A stretch of 64,000 nt of DNA from NCBI RefSeq assembly GCF_014055025.1, contig NZ_CP059571.1, positions 1,240,001-1,304,000 of the forward strand. The letters are read 5' to 3'. Below are positions 52,203-62,766 of this stretch, piece by piece (positions within the stretch are counted from its first letter, which is position 1; each line of letters begins with the position of its first letter). The DNA is from Neisseria bacilliformis. GTDB lineage: Bacteria > Pseudomonadota > Gammaproteobacteria > Burkholderiales > Neisseriaceae. The notes beneath the pieces are model-generated. The model had not been told where the DNA came from. It made no database searches and worked only from the letters and a program-made list of their open reading frames with translations. Position numbers and translations under genes: made by a program.

Positions 52203-53390
52203 ATGCCCAAACACATCCTGCTCGGCGTCAGCGGCGGCATTGCCGCCTACAAAGCCTGCGAACTCGTGCGCCTGTTAAAAAAACAAGGGCACGAAGTGAG
52301 CGTCGCCATGAGCCGCGCCGCCGCCGAATTCGTCTCCCCACTCACCTTCCAAGCCCTCAGCGGCAACCCCGTTTTGAGCGAAACCCACGACGGCGCGGCC
52401 GCTGACGGCATGGCGCACATCCGCCTCACCCGCGAAGCCGACGCCTTCCTCATCGCCCCCGCCACTGCCAACACCCTCGCCAAAATCGCGAACGGCATCG
52501 CCGACAACCTGCTCACCAACCTCGCCGCCGCCCGCACCTGCCCGCTGGCCGCCGCGCCCGCCATGAACGTGCACATGTGGCGCAATCCGGCCAACCAACG
52601 CAACATCGCCCAACTCACCGCCGACGGCATCACCGTCTTCCCGCCCGAAAGCGGCGATCTGGCCTGCGGCGAAACCGGCGAAGGGCGCATGGCCGAGCCC
52701 GCCACACTGGCCGAACTGCTGCCCGATTTGTGGACGGAAAAAATCCTGCGCGGCAAAAACGTGCTCATCACCGCCGGTGCCACCTTCGAGCCCATCGACC
52801 CCGTGCGCGGCATCACCAACCTGTCCAGCGGCAAAATGGGCGCGGCACTCGCCCGCGCCTGCCGCGCCGCCGGCGCGCGCGTTACCCTCGTGCACGGCCT
52901 GATGCAGGCCGCCCTGCCCGCCGCCCTGCACGAAACCGTCTCCGCCGCCCGCGCGCAGGACATGTACCGCGAAGTCATGGCACGCGCCGCCGACAACGAC
53001 ATCTTCATCGCCGTGGCCGCCGTGGCCGACTACACCGTAAAAAACGCCGCCGCGCACAAAATCAAAAAAGACGGCAGCGGCACGCCGCCCGTTATCGAAC
53101 TGGCCGAAAACCCCGACATCCTCGCCGCCGCCGCCGCCCTGCCGCACCCGCCCTTCTGCGTCGGCTTCGCCGCCGAAAGCCGCAACGTGCTGGAATACGC
53201 CCGCGCCAAACGCCTGAAAAAAAACATCCCCCTCATCGCCGCCAACGACGTGTCCCTGGCCATGGGCGGCGACGACAACCAAATCACCCTGATCGACAAA
53301 CACGGCGAAACCGCCCTGCCCGAAAGCGGCAAAGACCAAGCGGCGGCCGCCATCGTCGGGCGCATCGCGCATTTGTTGGACGAAGGGTAA
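52203..53390 (+). CDS. coaBC: Phosphopantothenoylcysteine synthetase/decarboxylase CoaBC
   Basis: This bifunctional flavoprotein makes 4'-phosphopantetheine for coenzyme A. The 395-residue product has an N-terminal CoaC domain (G-V-S-G-G-I-A-A-Y-K, A-P-A-T-A-N-T-L-A-K-I-A-N-G-I-A-D-N-L, and the P-A-M-N-V-H-M-W loop). A C-terminal CoaB domain (G-A-T-F-E-P-I-D-P-V-R, I-T-N-L-S-S-G-K-M-G, A-A-V-A-D-Y) follows. Length and order are standard. A DUS terminator follows. Confidence 0.97.
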   Translation: MPKHILLGVSGGIAAYKACELVRLLKKQGHEVSVAMSRAAAEFVSPLTFQALSGNPVLSETHDGAAADGMAHIRLTREADAFLIAPATANTLAKIANGIADNLLTNLAAARTCPLAAAPAMNVHMWRNPANQRNIAQLTADGITVFPPESGDLACGETGEGRMAEPATLAELLPDLWTEKILRGKNVLITAGATFEPIDPVRGITNLSSGKMGAALARACRAAGARVTLVHGLMQAALPAALHETVSAARAQDMYREVMARAADNDIFIAVAAVADYTVKNAAAHKIKKDGSGTPPVIELAENPDILAAAAALPHPPFCVGFAAESRNVLEYARAKRLKKNIPLIAANDVSLAMGGDDNQITLIDKHGETALPESGKDQAAAAIVGRIAHLLDEG

Positions 53391-53767
53391 CGGAGAAAGG
53401 CGCAGAGGCCGTCTGAAAGCCCGTTTTCAGACGGCCTGTTTCACATACTCCCATGCCGGATCTAAGGTAGGGGGTGTCGCCCTCCGAGGCGACGCACGCG
53501 GTCTGCTCCACACAACGAATCCACGCCTTTCCAAAAAAAAAAACCAAACCGCGTGTGTGGCTTGCGCCACACACCCTACCTATGCGGCAAGAGGCCGTCT
53601 GAAAGCTCAGATTTGTTTTTCAGACGGCCTGTTTCCCCATCCCATCCATACCGAACCCGACGTAGGGTGTGTCGCCCCGAGGCGACGCACGCGTTCTATG
53701 CCGTTTAAAGGCCGTCTGAAAAAACGTTTTATCGGTTTTCAGACGGCCTTTGCACAAACCTTGCGCC
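53391..53767. repeat. Intergenic repeats between coaBC and the convergent permease
   Basis: A DUS hairpin at 53406-53437, GTAG palindromes at 53467-53500 (plus), 53550-53579 (minus) and 53662-53693 (plus), and further DUS pairs near 53591-53630 and 53708-53752. No gene. Confidence 0.75.
53406..53437. terminator. DUS hairpin after coaBC
   Basis: Perfect inverted DUS pair 15 bases after the stop. Confidence 0.75.
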
Positions 53768-55150
53768 TCACACTTCCAAATCGTCGCTCAGGTACACCCG
53801 GCTGCCGCCGTCGCGCGGCATCAGCAGGTTCATCAGCAGCGCGGCGGTGCCGCCCATGCAGATGGGGTTTTGGAACAGCTCTTTGAGCGGCAGCAGGTCG
53901 AACACTTCGGGCTTGAAGCTCACGCCCAGCCCCAGGCCGATGGAGGTGGCGGCGATGACGGTTTCGCGGCGGTTGATGCCGTGGCTCATCAGGATGCGCA
54001 CGCCGGCCACGGTAATCAGGCCGAACATCAGCACCATCGCGCCGCCGATGACCGGGCTGGGGATGGTGGTGAAGGCGCGGCCGACGACGGGAAACAGCCC
54101 CAGCAGCACCAAAATGGCGGCGATGTAGCGGCCGACGTGGCGCGAGGCGACGCCGGTCATTTGGATCACACCGTTGTTTTGCGCGAAGGTGGTCAGGGGC
54201 AGCGAGCCCAGCGCGGTGGCGATGACCGACACCAGCCCGTCGGCCAAAACGCCGCCGCGCAGCCGTTTGCGGAACTCCGCGCCCTCGTAGTCTTCGCCCG
54301 ACACCATCGCCGTGGCGGTCAGATCGCCCACCGCTTCGAAAATGCTCAAAAGATACACCAGCGCGGCCACGAGAAAGGGCACGGGCCGGAAATCGAAGCC
54401 GTATTTGAAGGGCTGCGGCACGGTAACGGGCGGCAGGCCGCGCAGCACGGAAAAATCCACCATGCCCAGATACAGCGCGGCCAGATAGCCCGCCACCATG
54501 CCCACGGCGATGCCGCTCATGCGCAGCAGCGGGTTTTTCAGGCAGTTGAACAGCAGCACCACCGCGAGCACGAATGCCGCCAGGCCGATGTTGCGCAGCG
54601 AGCCGAAGCTGCCGTCGGCCAAGGCCGCGAAGCCGCCGCCGAATTCGGTGATTGCCACGCCGATCAGGCTCAGCCCGATCATCATCACCACCACGCCGCT
54701 CACGGTGGGCGTGATCACTTTTTCCAGATAGGGCAACAGCCAGGCCGAAGCGGCCACCAGAAACGCGCCGCAAAAGGCGATGCCCAAAAGCGCGGACATC
54801 ACCGCGTGCACGTCCATGCCCTGTTCCTTCATGCCGCTGCCCAGCGCAATCATCACGCCGACAAAGGAAAAGTTCACCGACTGGATGGAGAGCAGCCCCG
54901 AGCCGACCGGCCCGAAGCGGCTGACCTGCAAAAACGTGCCGATGCCGGAGGCCACCATCGCCATCGACACCAGATAGGCGGTCATTTCGGGCGGCAGTTT
55001 CAATGCGCCGCCGACAATCAGCGCAGGGGTAATCATGGGGACGAAAATCGCCAGAAGATGCGTAACCGCGCTCAACAGCGCGTTGGCAAAGGGCGGCTTG
55101 TCTTCGAGGCGGTAAACCAGATCGGCATTTTGCGGGGCGGGTGCGGACAT
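53768..55150 (-). CDS. NCS2-family purine permease (XanQ/XanP-like)
   Basis: The 460-residue inner-membrane protein belongs to the nucleobase-ascorbate transporter family (about 14 helices). The NAT signature reads Q-N-N-G-V-I-Q-M-T-G, as in E. coli xanthine permeases, and helix 8 carries E-A-V-G-D-L-T-A-T, with the conserved Glu. Xanthine or a related purine is therefore the likely substrate, taken up with protons; uracil permeases have different residues at these positions. It is monocistronic, with a -10 at 55223-55228. Confidence 0.9.
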   Translation of the reverse strand: MSAPAPQNADLVYRLEDKPPFANALLSAVTHLLAIFVPMITPALIVGGALKLPPEMTAYLVSMAMVASGIGTFLQVSRFGPVGSGLLSIQSVNFSFVGVMIALGSGMKEQGMDVHAVMSALLGIAFCGAFLVAASAWLLPYLEKVITPTVSGVVVMMIGLSLIGVAITEFGGGFAALADGSFGSLRNIGLAAFVLAVVLLFNCLKNPLLRMSGIAVGMVAGYLAALYLGMVDFSVLRGLPPVTVPQPFKYGFDFRPVPFLVAALVYLLSIFEAVGDLTATAMVSGEDYEGAEFRKRLRGGVLADGLVSVIATALGSLPLTTFAQNNGVIQMTGVASRHVGRYIAAILVLLGLFPVVGRAFTTIPSPVIGGAMVLMFGLITVAGVRILMSHGINRRETVIAATSIGLGLGVSFKPEVFDLLPLKELFQNPICMGGTAALLMNLLMPRDGGSRVYLSDDLEV

Positions 55151-55222
55151 TATGTGCTTTCGGGAAGGAGTGGGAAACGCGGCCGCCGGCGGGCGGCGGA
55201 TGTGAAGTTTTGCAAAGGCGGG

Positions 55223-55228
55223 ATTATA
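55223..55228 (-). promoter_or_regulatory. -10 hexamer for the purine permease gene
   Basis: TATAAT on the minus strand, 73 bases upstream of the ATG. Confidence 0.4.
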
Positions 55229-55440
55229 AACAGGCAGAGGCCGTCTGAAAAACGTTTTTGGCTGCGCCGAAACTGTTTTTCAGACGGCCTTTTGCCGTTT
55301 AGGCAGGGTGTGTGGCGCAGCCACGCACGCGGTTTCGGATTTTCGGGGGAAGTTCGGATTTTGTTATGCAGCAGGGAACGTGTGCGTCGCCTTGGGGCGA
55401 CACACCCTACATTAGGTTCGGGATGGGCGGAATGGGGAAC

Positions 55441-55474
55441 AGGCCGTCTGAAAACCCCCATTTTCAGACGGCCT
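55441..55474. terminator. DUS hairpin after dnaG
   Basis: Perfect inverted DUS pair directly beyond the dnaG stop. Confidence 0.75.
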
Positions 55475-55478
55475 TTGC

Positions 55479-57248
55479 CTAACGTTCGGCCAGCAGTTGC
55501 AGCAGCAGTTTTTTTTCCGCCGGGGTGAGGCCGCCTTGGGCGGTTTTTTGTTTGAGGATGTCGAGCTGGGCGGCGCGCAGGGATTTGGCGAGTTTGGCGA
55601 GGCCGTCGGCGAAGGCGGTTTCGTCTTCTTCGCCCGCGTCGTCGTAATCGGTCATGCCGCTTTGGCGGTAGATGGTGTGCAGCACGGTTTCGGTGCGGCT
55701 GCCCCGGAAGTGTTCCCAGATTTGCGCGTGGTCGGGCAGGGTGGGGCGGCTGCGGATGAAGTCGGCGATGTCGACGAGGCAGGCGGCGTCTTCTTCGGGG
55801 GGGAGGTAGTCGGGCAGTTCGACGTGCGCGGCCCAAGCGGGGTTGGCCATCAGGCTGCGGATGAGGCGTTGGGCGAGGGTGGGCATGCGCATCTGGCGGG
55901 CGGTGTAGGCGGGCAGTTTGTAGCTTTTGGCCTGTACGCGCCGCTGCGGCATTTCTTGTCCGAGCAGTACGGCGAGGTCGGCCGGGTCGATGCCCACCAT
56001 CTCGCCCAAACGCTGTTTCAAGAGAAAACCGAGCGCGGGCGCGGTAATCTGCGCCAGAAGCGGCGAGGCTTTTTTGACGAGTTCGGCCTTGCCCTCCTGC
56101 GTGTTCAGATTGAGGCCGTCTGAAAGCGCGTACCAGAAATATTCGGAAAGCGGTTTGCTCTGATGAATGAGCGCGTCTTCAAACTGCGCTTTGCCGAAGG
56201 CGCGGACATAGCTGTCGGGGTCGTGCTCTTCGGGCAGAAACAGAAAATGCAGCGATTTGCCGTCTTTGAGCTGGGGCAGGGCGTTTTCCAGCGCGCGCCA
56301 TGCGGCTTTGCGCCCTGCCGCGTCGCCGTCGAAACAAAAATAGATGTCGTCGGTCTGCCGCATGAGGATTTTGACGTGTTCGGCGGTGGTAGCCGTGCCC
56401 AGTGCGGCCACGCCGTAGCCGATGCCGAACTGCGACAGGGCGACTACGTCCATATAGCCTTCCACCACCAAAATCCGCCCCGCGTCTTTGATGGCGGCAC
56501 GCGCTTCGTAAAGGCCGTAGAGGTTTTTGCCTTTGTCAAACAGCGGCGTGTCGGGCGAATTGAGGTATTTGGGCTTGGAGTCGTCGAGCACGCGCCCGCC
56601 GAAGCCGATCACCTGCCCGCGTATGTCGCGGATGGGGAACATAATCCGGTGGCGGAAACGGTCGTAATGGCGGTTTTGCTCTTCGTTGTGTATCACCATG
56701 CCGCTATCAATGAGCGGGCTGCTCGGATAGGGCCGGAACACCTGCGCGAGCGGCTGCCAGCCCTCGGGCGCGTAGCCCAAGCCGTAGTGCGCGATGATTT
56801 CCGCGCTCAGGCCGCGCGTGTTCAGATATTGTTGCGCGGCGGGGGAGGATTTGAGCTGCTGCGCGTAAAAAGAAGCGGCGGCGGCGGTGGTTTCTTCGAG
56901 GGTCTGCTGCGTTTTTTTGCGCTGCGCCCGCGCTTCGGGATTGTCGCTGCGGCCGCGCGTTTGCGGCACGACCATGCCGACGCGGTCGGCCAGATACTGC
57001 ACGGCCTCGGGAAACGACAGCCCCTGATGTTCCATCACAAAGCCCACCGCCGAGCCGTGTGCGCCGCAGCTGAAGCAGTGGTAAAACTGCTTGGTGGGGC
57101 TCACCGAAAACGACGGTGTTTTTTCTTTGTGAAACGGGCAGCAGGCCATGTAGTTCGCGCCGCTTTTTTTCAGCGGCACTTGTTGGTCGATAATATCGAC
57201 AATATCGACTTTGGACAGCAGCTCGTCTATGAAATCGGATGGAATCAT
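55479..57248 (-). CDS. dnaG: DNA primase
   Basis: DnaG makes RNA primers at the replication fork. The 589-residue product has the CHC2 zinc-binding domain (C-P-F-H and C-F-S-C), the catalytic core with R-I-M-F-P-I-R-D, TOPRIM motifs V-V-E-G-Y-M-D and F-D-G-D-A-A-G, and a helical C-terminal DnaB-binding domain. Start and length match the family. rpoD and rpsU, often its neighbours elsewhere, are not adjacent here. Confidence 0.97.
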   Translation of the reverse strand: MIPSDFIDELLSKVDIVDIIDQQVPLKKSGANYMACCPFHKEKTPSFSVSPTKQFYHCFSCGAHGSAVGFVMEHQGLSFPEAVQYLADRVGMVVPQTRGRSDNPEARAQRKKTQQTLEETTAAAASFYAQQLKSSPAAQQYLNTRGLSAEIIAHYGLGYAPEGWQPLAQVFRPYPSSPLIDSGMVIHNEEQNRHYDRFRHRIMFPIRDIRGQVIGFGGRVLDDSKPKYLNSPDTPLFDKGKNLYGLYEARAAIKDAGRILVVEGYMDVVALSQFGIGYGVAALGTATTAEHVKILMRQTDDIYFCFDGDAAGRKAAWRALENALPQLKDGKSLHFLFLPEEHDPDSYVRAFGKAQFEDALIHQSKPLSEYFWYALSDGLNLNTQEGKAELVKKASPLLAQITAPALGFLLKQRLGEMVGIDPADLAVLLGQEMPQRRVQAKSYKLPAYTARQMRMPTLAQRLIRSLMANPAWAAHVELPDYLPPEEDAACLVDIADFIRSRPTLPDHAQIWEHFRGSRTETVLHTIYRQSGMTDYDDAGEEDETAFADGLAKLAKSLRAAQLDILKQKTAQGGLTPAEKKLLLQLLAER

Positions 57249-57328
57249 GGGGCGGGAATACGGAGGCCGCCCGCTTTGCAGGGGCGGCGTTATTGCAAGG
57301 TGCGGCCGGTGTTTTCAGACGGCCTGTT

Positions 57329-57532
57329 TCATTCTTGTTCTTCGTTGTCGCTGTTTTTGCAGAAGAAATAGGCGTAAACGGAGCGGAAGACGAGCAGGGC
57401 GGGCACGGTGGCGATCATGCACAGGAAAAACCGGCCGCCGTCGATGTAATCGAAAACGAACAGGCCGCCGAAAACAAGGCTGGCGGCGAAGGTTACGAGG
57501 ATGACCATTATGGTGAAGGCGCGGTGGTTCAC
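57329..57532 (-). CDS. Small two-helix membrane protein
   Basis: GTG start at 57532 is chosen because GGAGG lies seven bases upstream; a longer frame has no ribosome site. The 67-residue product has two hydrophobic helices (about 6-27 and 33-52) and a charged tail (C-K-N-S-D-N-E-E-Q-E). No family recognised. Confidence 0.6.
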   Translation of the reverse strand: MNHRAFTIMVILVTFAASLVFGGLFVFDYIDGGRFFLCMIATVPALLVFRSVYAYFFCKNSDNEEQE

Positions 57533-57598
57533 GGCGTTTTCCTCCGGTTGCGAAATAAGGCAAGGATACTGAAAAAAGGCTGCCGCCGCCATGCGAAA

Positions 57599-57652
57599 AG
57601 GCCGTCTGAAAACGGGTTTGGCTTCATTTGAAGCACCGTTTTAAGACGGCCT
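57599..57652. terminator. DUS-type hairpin after ribB
   Basis: DUS and an inverted copy with one mismatch (TTAAGACGGCCT), followed by TT. Confidence 0.65.
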
Positions 57653-57658
57653 TTTGGC

Positions 57659-58765
57659 TTATTGCGCGGCGGGGGCGGCGTATTCCTCAAAGCCTTCCAC
57701 TTCGAGGCCGAAGCCGGTGAGGCCATTCATGGAGGAGGGTTTGCCCATCACGCGCATTTTTTTCACACCGAGGCCGGCGAGGATTTGCGCGCCGATGCCG
57801 TAGGTTTTCCTGTCCCATTTTTTGATTTGGAAGGCGTTTTTCGGCAGGGTGCGTTCGAGCAGCGACGCGCCGTCTTCGGTGCGGTGCAGCAGGATGGCGA
57901 CGCCGCTTTCGCACGTTTGCAGGCGTTCGAGCACGGCGGGCAGCGGCCAGGAGTGGCCGGGGGCGGTGTGCAGGAAGTCCATCACGCCGAAGGGTTCGTG
58001 CACGCGCACCAGGGTTTCGCGCTCGGGCAGGATGCGGCCTTTGACCAGGGCGAGGTGGGTTTCGCCGGTGAGTTTGTCCACATAAACGTGCTGGCGGAAC
58101 GCGCCCCAGGGGGTGCGGATTTCGCTGTCGCCCATTTCTTCGAGCAGGCTTTCGGTGCGGCTGCGGTATTCGATGAGGTCGGCGATGGTGCCGATTTTGA
58201 TGTTGTGTTCGGCGGCGAATTTTTTCAGCTCGGGCATCCGCGCCATGGTGCCGTCGTCGTTGAGGATTTCGCAAATCACGCCGGCGGGGATGAGGCCGCA
58301 CATCCGGGTGAGGTCGACGGCGGCTTCGGTGTGGCCGGCGCGCACCAGCACGCCGCCTTTTTGCGCGCGCAGCGGGAAGATGTGGCCGGGCTGGACGATG
58401 TCTTCGGGGCGCACGGCCGGCGAGACGGCCGTGCGGATGGTGTGGGCGCGGTCGGCGGCGGAAATGCCGGTGGAGATGCCTTGCGCCGCTTCGATGGACA
58501 CGGTGAAGTTGGTGCCGTATTGCGCGCCGTTTTTCTGCGTCATCTGCGGCAGGTTGAGCCGGTCGACCAGCTCGTCGGCCATCGGCAGGCAGACGAGGCC
58601 GCGTGCGTGTTTGATCATAAAGTTGACCGCCTCGGGGGTAACGGACTGGGCGGCCATAATCAGATCGCCTTCGTTTTCGCGGTCTTCGGCGTCGGTGATG
58701 ATGACCATTTTGCCGGCTTTGATGTCGGCGAGGATTTCGGGAATGGGGGAAACGGCGGCGGTCAT
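57659..58765 (-). CDS. ribB: 3,4-dihydroxy-2-butanone 4-phosphate synthase with degenerate GTP cyclohydrolase II domain
   Basis: The N-terminal ~200 residues are a complete RibB (D-R-E-N-E-G-D-L-I-M-A-A, H-I-F-P-L-R-A-Q-K-G-G-V-L-V-R-A-G-H-T-E-A), which converts ribulose 5-phosphate into the riboflavin precursor. The C-terminal ~165 residues have the GTP cyclohydrolase II fold but lack the zinc-binding cysteine cluster (the region reads H-T-A-P-G-H-S-W-P-L-P), so GTP hydrolysis is not expected. Such RibBX-type fusions are known in proteobacteria, which then carry a separate RibA. ATG 58765 follows AAGAAG. No FMN riboswitch is evident upstream. Confidence 0.92.
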   Translation of the reverse strand: MTAAVSPIPEILADIKAGKMVIITDAEDRENEGDLIMAAQSVTPEAVNFMIKHARGLVCLPMADELVDRLNLPQMTQKNGAQYGTNFTVSIEAAQGISTGISAADRAHTIRTAVSPAVRPEDIVQPGHIFPLRAQKGGVLVRAGHTEAAVDLTRMCGLIPAGVICEILNDDGTMARMPELKKFAAEHNIKIGTIADLIEYRSRTESLLEEMGDSEIRTPWGAFRQHVYVDKLTGETHLALVKGRILPERETLVRVHEPFGVMDFLHTAPGHSWPLPAVLERLQTCESGVAILLHRTEDGASLLERTLPKNAFQIKKWDRKTYGIGAQILAGLGVKKMRVMGKPSSMNGLTGFGLEVEGFEEYAAPAAQ

Positions 58766-59098
58766 GGCGGCTTCTTTCGTGGGTGGGTGCAAAAGCGGCG
58801 GATTGTATGCGCGGGGCGGGGGAATGGCAATGAGGCCGTCTGAAAAACAGTTTTCAGACGGCCTTTTGGCGGCATGGAACGCGTGCGTCGCCTTGGGCGG
58901 CACGCCCTGCGTATGGTTCATGATGCCGGTGGAAACGGTGGGTCAAGACCCACCCTACGGGCTTTTTGGCCGCATAGGCTGCGTGCGTGGCTGCGCCACA
59001 CACTCTGCGTTTGGGGCGGCATGGGTCGGATGGTAAGAGGCCGTCTGAAAAACCGGTTTTGGCTGTGCCGAAGCTGCGCTTTCAGACGGCCTCTTGCT
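58766..59098. repeat. Intergenic repeats between fadD and ribB
   Basis: A DUS hairpin (58833-58864), palindromes at 58880-58910 and 58981-59009, a distinct GTGGGTCAAGACCCAC palindrome with flanking CTAC (58938-58958), and a DUS pair with tail (59038-59092) after fadD. No gene. Confidence 0.75.
59038..59092. terminator. DUS pair with conserved tail after fadD
   Basis: DUS and inverted DUS enclosing the GGCTGTGCCGAAGCTGCGC tail, just beyond the fadD stop. Confidence 0.65.
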
Positions 59099-60766
59099 TT
59101 ATTTCTGCGCTTCTTTCAGCTCGCGGCGCAGGATTTTGCCGACATTCGATTTGGGCAGTTCGTCGCGGAATTCGATGTCTTTGGGCACTTTGTAGGCGGT
59201 CAGCTCGGTGCGGCAGAAGGCGGTGAGTTCTTCTTTGGTGAGGCTGGGGTCTTTTTTTACGACGAACACTTTGAGGGCTTCGCCGGTTTTGTCGCTGGGC
59301 ACGCCGATGCAGGCCACTTCCAGCACTTTGTCGTTGTGGGCGATGACTTCTTCGATTTCGTTGGGGTAAACGTTGAAGCCGGATACGACGATGAGGTCTT
59401 TTTTGCGGTCGACCAGTTTGAACCAGCCTTTTTCGTCCATGACGGCGATGTCGCCGGTTTCGAGGAAGCCGCGCGGGTCGATGGCTTTGGCGGTTTCTTC
59501 GGGTCTGTTCCAATAGCCCTGCATCACCTGCGGGCCTTTCACCCACATTTCGCCCGGCTGCCCCTGCGGCACGGTGTTGCCCTCTGAGTCGCGCAGTTCG
59601 ATTTCGGTGGAGGGGATGGGCAGGCCGATGCCGCCGCTGTATGTTTCGATGTTCAAGGGGTTGCAGCAGACGCCGGGGCTGGCTTCGGTGAGGCCGTAGG
59701 CTTCGACGATGGGGGTGCCGGTGATGCGTTTCCATTTTTCGGCCACGGCCTGCTGGGTGGCCATGCCGCCGCCGAGGGTGAGGCGCAGGTTGTTGAAATC
59801 AAGTTCGGCGAAGGCGGGGTTGTTGACGAGGCTGTTGAAGAGGGTGTTCACGCCGACAAAGACGCTGACGCGCTCTTTTTTCATGTCGCCGAGAAAGGCT
59901 TTCATGTCGCGTGGGTTGGTGATGAGGACGATTTTGGAACCGGCGTCGGTGAAGATCATTAGGTTTACGGTGAGGGCGAAAATGTGGTAGAGGGGCAGGG
60001 CGGCGATGACGGTTTCTTCGCCCTGGCGCAGGCGGTTTTTGATCCATTCGGCCGCCTGCATCATGTTGGCGCAGATGTTGCCATGGCTGAGCACCGCGCC
60101 TTTGGCCACGCCGGTGGTGCCGCCGGTGTATTGTAAAAAGGCGGTGTCGGAGCGGGTGAGTTCCACTTTTTGGAAGGGCTGCGCCGCGCCTTGTTTCATG
60201 GCCGTCTGAAAGGGGATGGCGTTTTTGATGTGGTAGGCGGGCACCATTTTTTTGATTTTGCGCACCACAAAATTGATGATGCCGCCTTTGATTGCGCCGA
60301 ACATGTCGCCGACGGAGGCGACGATGACGTGTTTGACTTGGGTGTTCGGCAGCACGGCTTGGAGGGTGGCGGCGAAGTTTTCCAGTACGACGATGACGGA
60401 CGCGCCGCTGTCTTTGAGCTGGTGTTCGAGTTCGCGCGGGGTGTAGAGCGGGTTGGTGTTGACGACCACCATGCCCGCCTGCAACGCGCCGAACAGGACG
60501 ACGGGGTATTGCAGCAGGTTGGGCAGCATGATGGCGATGCGCTCGCCGCGCGGCAGTTTGAGCACGTTTTGCAGGTAGGAGGCGAAGTCGGCGATGAGCT
60601 TGGCGGTTTCGGCGTAGGTGAGCGTTTTGCCCATGTTTTGAAAGGCGGGCTTGGTGGCGAATTTGGCCGCGCTTTGGGCGAATACGTCGGTGATGGATTT
60701 GTAGCGGGTGATGTCGATTTCGGCGTTGATGCCGGGTTCGTAGCTGTTGAGCCAGGGTTTTTCCAT
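59099..60766 (-). CDS. fadD: Long-chain-fatty-acid--CoA ligase
   Basis: FadD activates fatty acids with ATP and CoA at the inner membrane. The 555-residue product has the AMP-binding signature Y-T-G-G-T-T-G-V-A-K-G-A, the A5 motif Y-G-L-T-E-A-S-P-G, T-G-D-I-A-V-M-D-E-K-G-W-F, the FACS stretch D-R-K-K-D-L-I-V-V-S-G-F-N-V-Y-P-N-E, and the catalytic Lys in N-V-G-K-I-L-R-R-E-L. It is separated from the upstream antiporter gene by a DUS hairpin. Confidence 0.95.
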   Translation of the reverse strand: MEKPWLNSYEPGINAEIDITRYKSITDVFAQSAAKFATKPAFQNMGKTLTYAETAKLIADFASYLQNVLKLPRGERIAIMLPNLLQYPVVLFGALQAGMVVVNTNPLYTPRELEHQLKDSGASVIVVLENFAATLQAVLPNTQVKHVIVASVGDMFGAIKGGIINFVVRKIKKMVPAYHIKNAIPFQTAMKQGAAQPFQKVELTRSDTAFLQYTGGTTGVAKGAVLSHGNICANMMQAAEWIKNRLRQGEETVIAALPLYHIFALTVNLMIFTDAGSKIVLITNPRDMKAFLGDMKKERVSVFVGVNTLFNSLVNNPAFAELDFNNLRLTLGGGMATQQAVAEKWKRITGTPIVEAYGLTEASPGVCCNPLNIETYSGGIGLPIPSTEIELRDSEGNTVPQGQPGEMWVKGPQVMQGYWNRPEETAKAIDPRGFLETGDIAVMDEKGWFKLVDRKKDLIVVSGFNVYPNEIEEVIAHNDKVLEVACIGVPSDKTGEALKVFVVKKDPSLTKEELTAFCRTELTAYKVPKDIEFRDELPKSNVGKILRRELKEAQK

Positions 60767-60802
60767 GTCGGGTCTTTCTTGGTGTTTTGAAAAACAGGGT
60801 TG

Positions 60803-60834
60803 AGGCCGTCTGAAAACCTTTTTTCAGACGGCCT
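60803..60834. terminator. DUS hairpin between nhaP2-type gene and fadD
   Basis: Perfect inverted DUS pair in the 74-base gap. Confidence 0.75.
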
Positions 60835-60840
60835 CACTGT

Positions 60841-62577
<1,737 letters not shown>

Positions 62578-62659
62578 GGACGGGCTTTCTGCGGTTGCGG
62601 GTTATCGGGCGTGTCGGCAATTAAATTTGCAGCGGATTTCGCGGCAAAAAAACGGGCGG

Positions 62660-62665
62660 ATTCTA
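62660..62665 (-). promoter_or_regulatory. Extended -10 for the antiporter gene
   Basis: Minus strand reads ATGTGCTAGAAT, 83 bases upstream of the GTG. Confidence 0.4.
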
Positions 62666-62693
62666 GCACATGAATACGCACTATCAGCTATCG

Positions 62694-62761
62694 AGGCCGT
62701 CTGAAAACATCACGGCAGGTGTTTTCAGAAACGTCATCTCCGTGCAGGCGGGGACGGCCTC
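62694..62761. repeat. DUS pair whose 3' arm is split by a dRS3-like insertion
   Basis: Left DUS at 62694-62705. The right arm TTTTCAGA (62722-62729) is separated from CGGCCTC (62755-62761) by 25 bases with ATCTCC..GGCGGGGA ends, resembling a degenerate Neisseria dRS3 repeat. The same break point is seen at 196-254. Confidence 0.6.
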
Positions 62762-62766
62762 TGCGT

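Larger units (their letters stand above)
55151..55478. repeat. Intergenic repeats between dnaG and the permease gene
   Basis: Contains the permease promoter, a DUS pair with tail (about 55238-55291), facing palindromes 55303-55332 (plus, headed GCAG) and 55379-55410 (minus), and a DUS hairpin at 55441-55474 after dnaG. Confidence 0.75.

Noticed and set aside
53750-55528. 592-codon plus-strand frame opposite the purine permease gene
   Set aside because: His/Arg/Gln-rich shadow of a membrane protein gene, with ends lying in DUS repeats.
58766-58832. FMN riboswitch before ribB
   Set aside because: The leader is under 70 bases before a DUS hairpin and lacks the conserved multi-helix FMN-binding sequence blocks.
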